Below, in pieces: positions 43,650-44,149 of a stretch of DNA of 44,149 nucleotides. The stretch is from assembly GCA_035628505.1 (NCBI GenBank), contig DASPJR010000197.1:1-44149 (forward strand), read 5' to 3'. Position numbers and translations under genes: made by a program. How positions within the stretch are numbered: position 1 is the first letter of the stretch; each line of letters begins with the position of its first letter. Below the pieces are notes generated by a model. It made no database searches and was not told the DNA's origin. It worked only from the letters and a program-made list of their open reading frames with translations. Source of the DNA: DASPJR01 sp035628505. Lineage in GTDB: Bacteria; Planctomycetota; SZUA-567; H5-PLA8.

Positions 43650-43733
43650 GCCACTTCTATTATCATATCAGTTGTCAAACGCAAGCGATATTATTATTGC
43701 ATAGCCGGGTCCGCCTGGGCTATTCTTTGATGC

Positions 43734-44149
43734 ATGAATCAGCCGGCGCTGCAGGACAAGGTCGTGGTGATCATCGGCGGAACGGCCGGATTGGGCCTTT
43801 CTGCCGCGCAAGCGTGCCTGCGCGAGGGTGCAAACGTTGTCGCGCTCGGCCGCGACAGCGACAGCGCCACTCAGGCCGGCAAGCTTCTTGGAACGGCTGC
43901 GCGGACACTGGTTGGCGACGCGACCGATCCGCGCTCAGCGATACTGGCGATCGAAACAGCGCTTCGCGAGTTCGGCGGCTTTCACGCGTTTTATCATGTT
44001 GCCGGGGGCAGCGGCCGCAAGATGGGCGACGGTCCGCTGCACGAAATCACCGACGAAGGCTGGGCGTACACGCTCAATCTGAATCTTACGTCGCTCTTCA
44101 ATTCGAATCGCGCGGCGACGCAGCAGTTCTTGAAGCAGGGCAGCGGCGG
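43734..44149 (+). CDS. Short-chain dehydrogenase/reductase, 5' part (cut by window end)
   Basis: The ATG at 43734 opens a frame that runs to the window end, giving 138 visible residues. The glycine-rich cofactor motif is VVVIIGGTAGLGLSAAQACL (SDR GGTxGLG pattern), followed by the strand ANVVALGRDS, the acidic DATDP segment, and HVAGGSGR in place of the usual NNAG. TLNLNLTSLFNSNRAA fits the helix before the catalytic Ser/Tyr-Lys region, which lies outside. NAD(P)-dependent oxidoreductase of unknown substrate; cytoplasmic, with no signal peptide. No strong ribosome site. Divergent from the GntR-LacI regulator, which suggests a regulator-target pair. Confidence 0.9.
   Translation, partial: MNQPALQDKVVVIIGGTAGLGLSAAQACLREGANVVALGRDSDSATQAGKLLGTAARTLVGDATDPRSAILAIETALREFGGFHAFYHVAGGSGRKMGDGPLHEITDEGWAYTLNLNLTSLFNSNRAATQQFLKQGSG

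Overview
The window looks like part of a chromosome from the Planctomycetes-Verrucomicrobia-Chlamydiae (PVC) group, more likely Verrucomicrobiota than Planctomycetota. The evidence is the gene content. There are four large exported cytochrome-type proteins of the families first named in planctomycetes (PSCyt1/DUF1549/DUF1553 and DUF1587/1595/1592/1588/1585), each followed by a Tat-exported DUF1501 or DUF1552 protein. There is also a PVC-type membrane-bound-dehydrogenase/HEAT/CxxCH protein, a XylR-like AraC regulator with a LacI-type sensor, and a GntR-LacI hybrid regulator. The DNA is GC-rich. No tRNA, rRNA, CRISPR array, integrase or transposase was seen.

Layout. 1-1993: 3' end of a secreted protein of tandem Ig-like repeats plus a PKD domain. 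2017-3999 (minus): secreted transglutaminase-like protein. 4318-5700: Tat-exported Gfo/Idh/MocA oxidoreductase with a clear terminator. 5787-6134 (minus): small TMEM14-like membrane protein. 6138-10997 (minus): 1,619-aa secreted protein with PKD domains, a beta-propeller and a diheme cytochrome; its last ~150 residues match the C-terminus of the first gene. 11321-16399 (minus): operon of DUF1592-type cytochrome, DUF1552 protein and an unknown secreted protein. 16696-20481 (plus): a second DUF1592/DUF1552 pair, head to head with the first. 21160-25860: DUF1549/DUF1553 cytochrome plus DUF1501 protein. 26101-26562 (minus) and 26836-29631 (plus): universal stress protein and P2-type cation ATPase, divergent. 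29738-34231: PVC heme protein with a XylR-like regulator 12 bp behind it. 34321-39232: second DUF1549/DUF1553 plus DUF1501 pair, then a GntR/FCD regulator with two winged-helix domains. 39671-42258 (minus): thiC with a TPP riboswitch and promoter. 42269-43649 (minus): GntR-LacI regulator and a small unknown protein. 43734-end: start of a short-chain dehydrogenase.

The unifying theme is export. Four modules each pair a signal-peptide (Sec-type) c-type cytochrome protein with a twin-arginine partner. Three further exported proteins (the PVC heme protein, the diheme/propeller protein and the Tat oxidoreductase) sit among them. This suggests a periplasmic redox system, probably for oxidising carbohydrates or other complex substrates. 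Its biochemistry cannot be read from the sequence.

The intergenic DNA is unusually rich in small repeats. One family consists of tandem 8-9-bp units (cores ACAGAG, CGCCAAG, CGCAAAG). Another consists of palindromes with four-base TTCA/TTTA-type loops, forming an inverted six-hairpin array between the TPP riboswitch and thiC and a smaller pair at 11246-11298. There are also two larger inverted-repeat elements.
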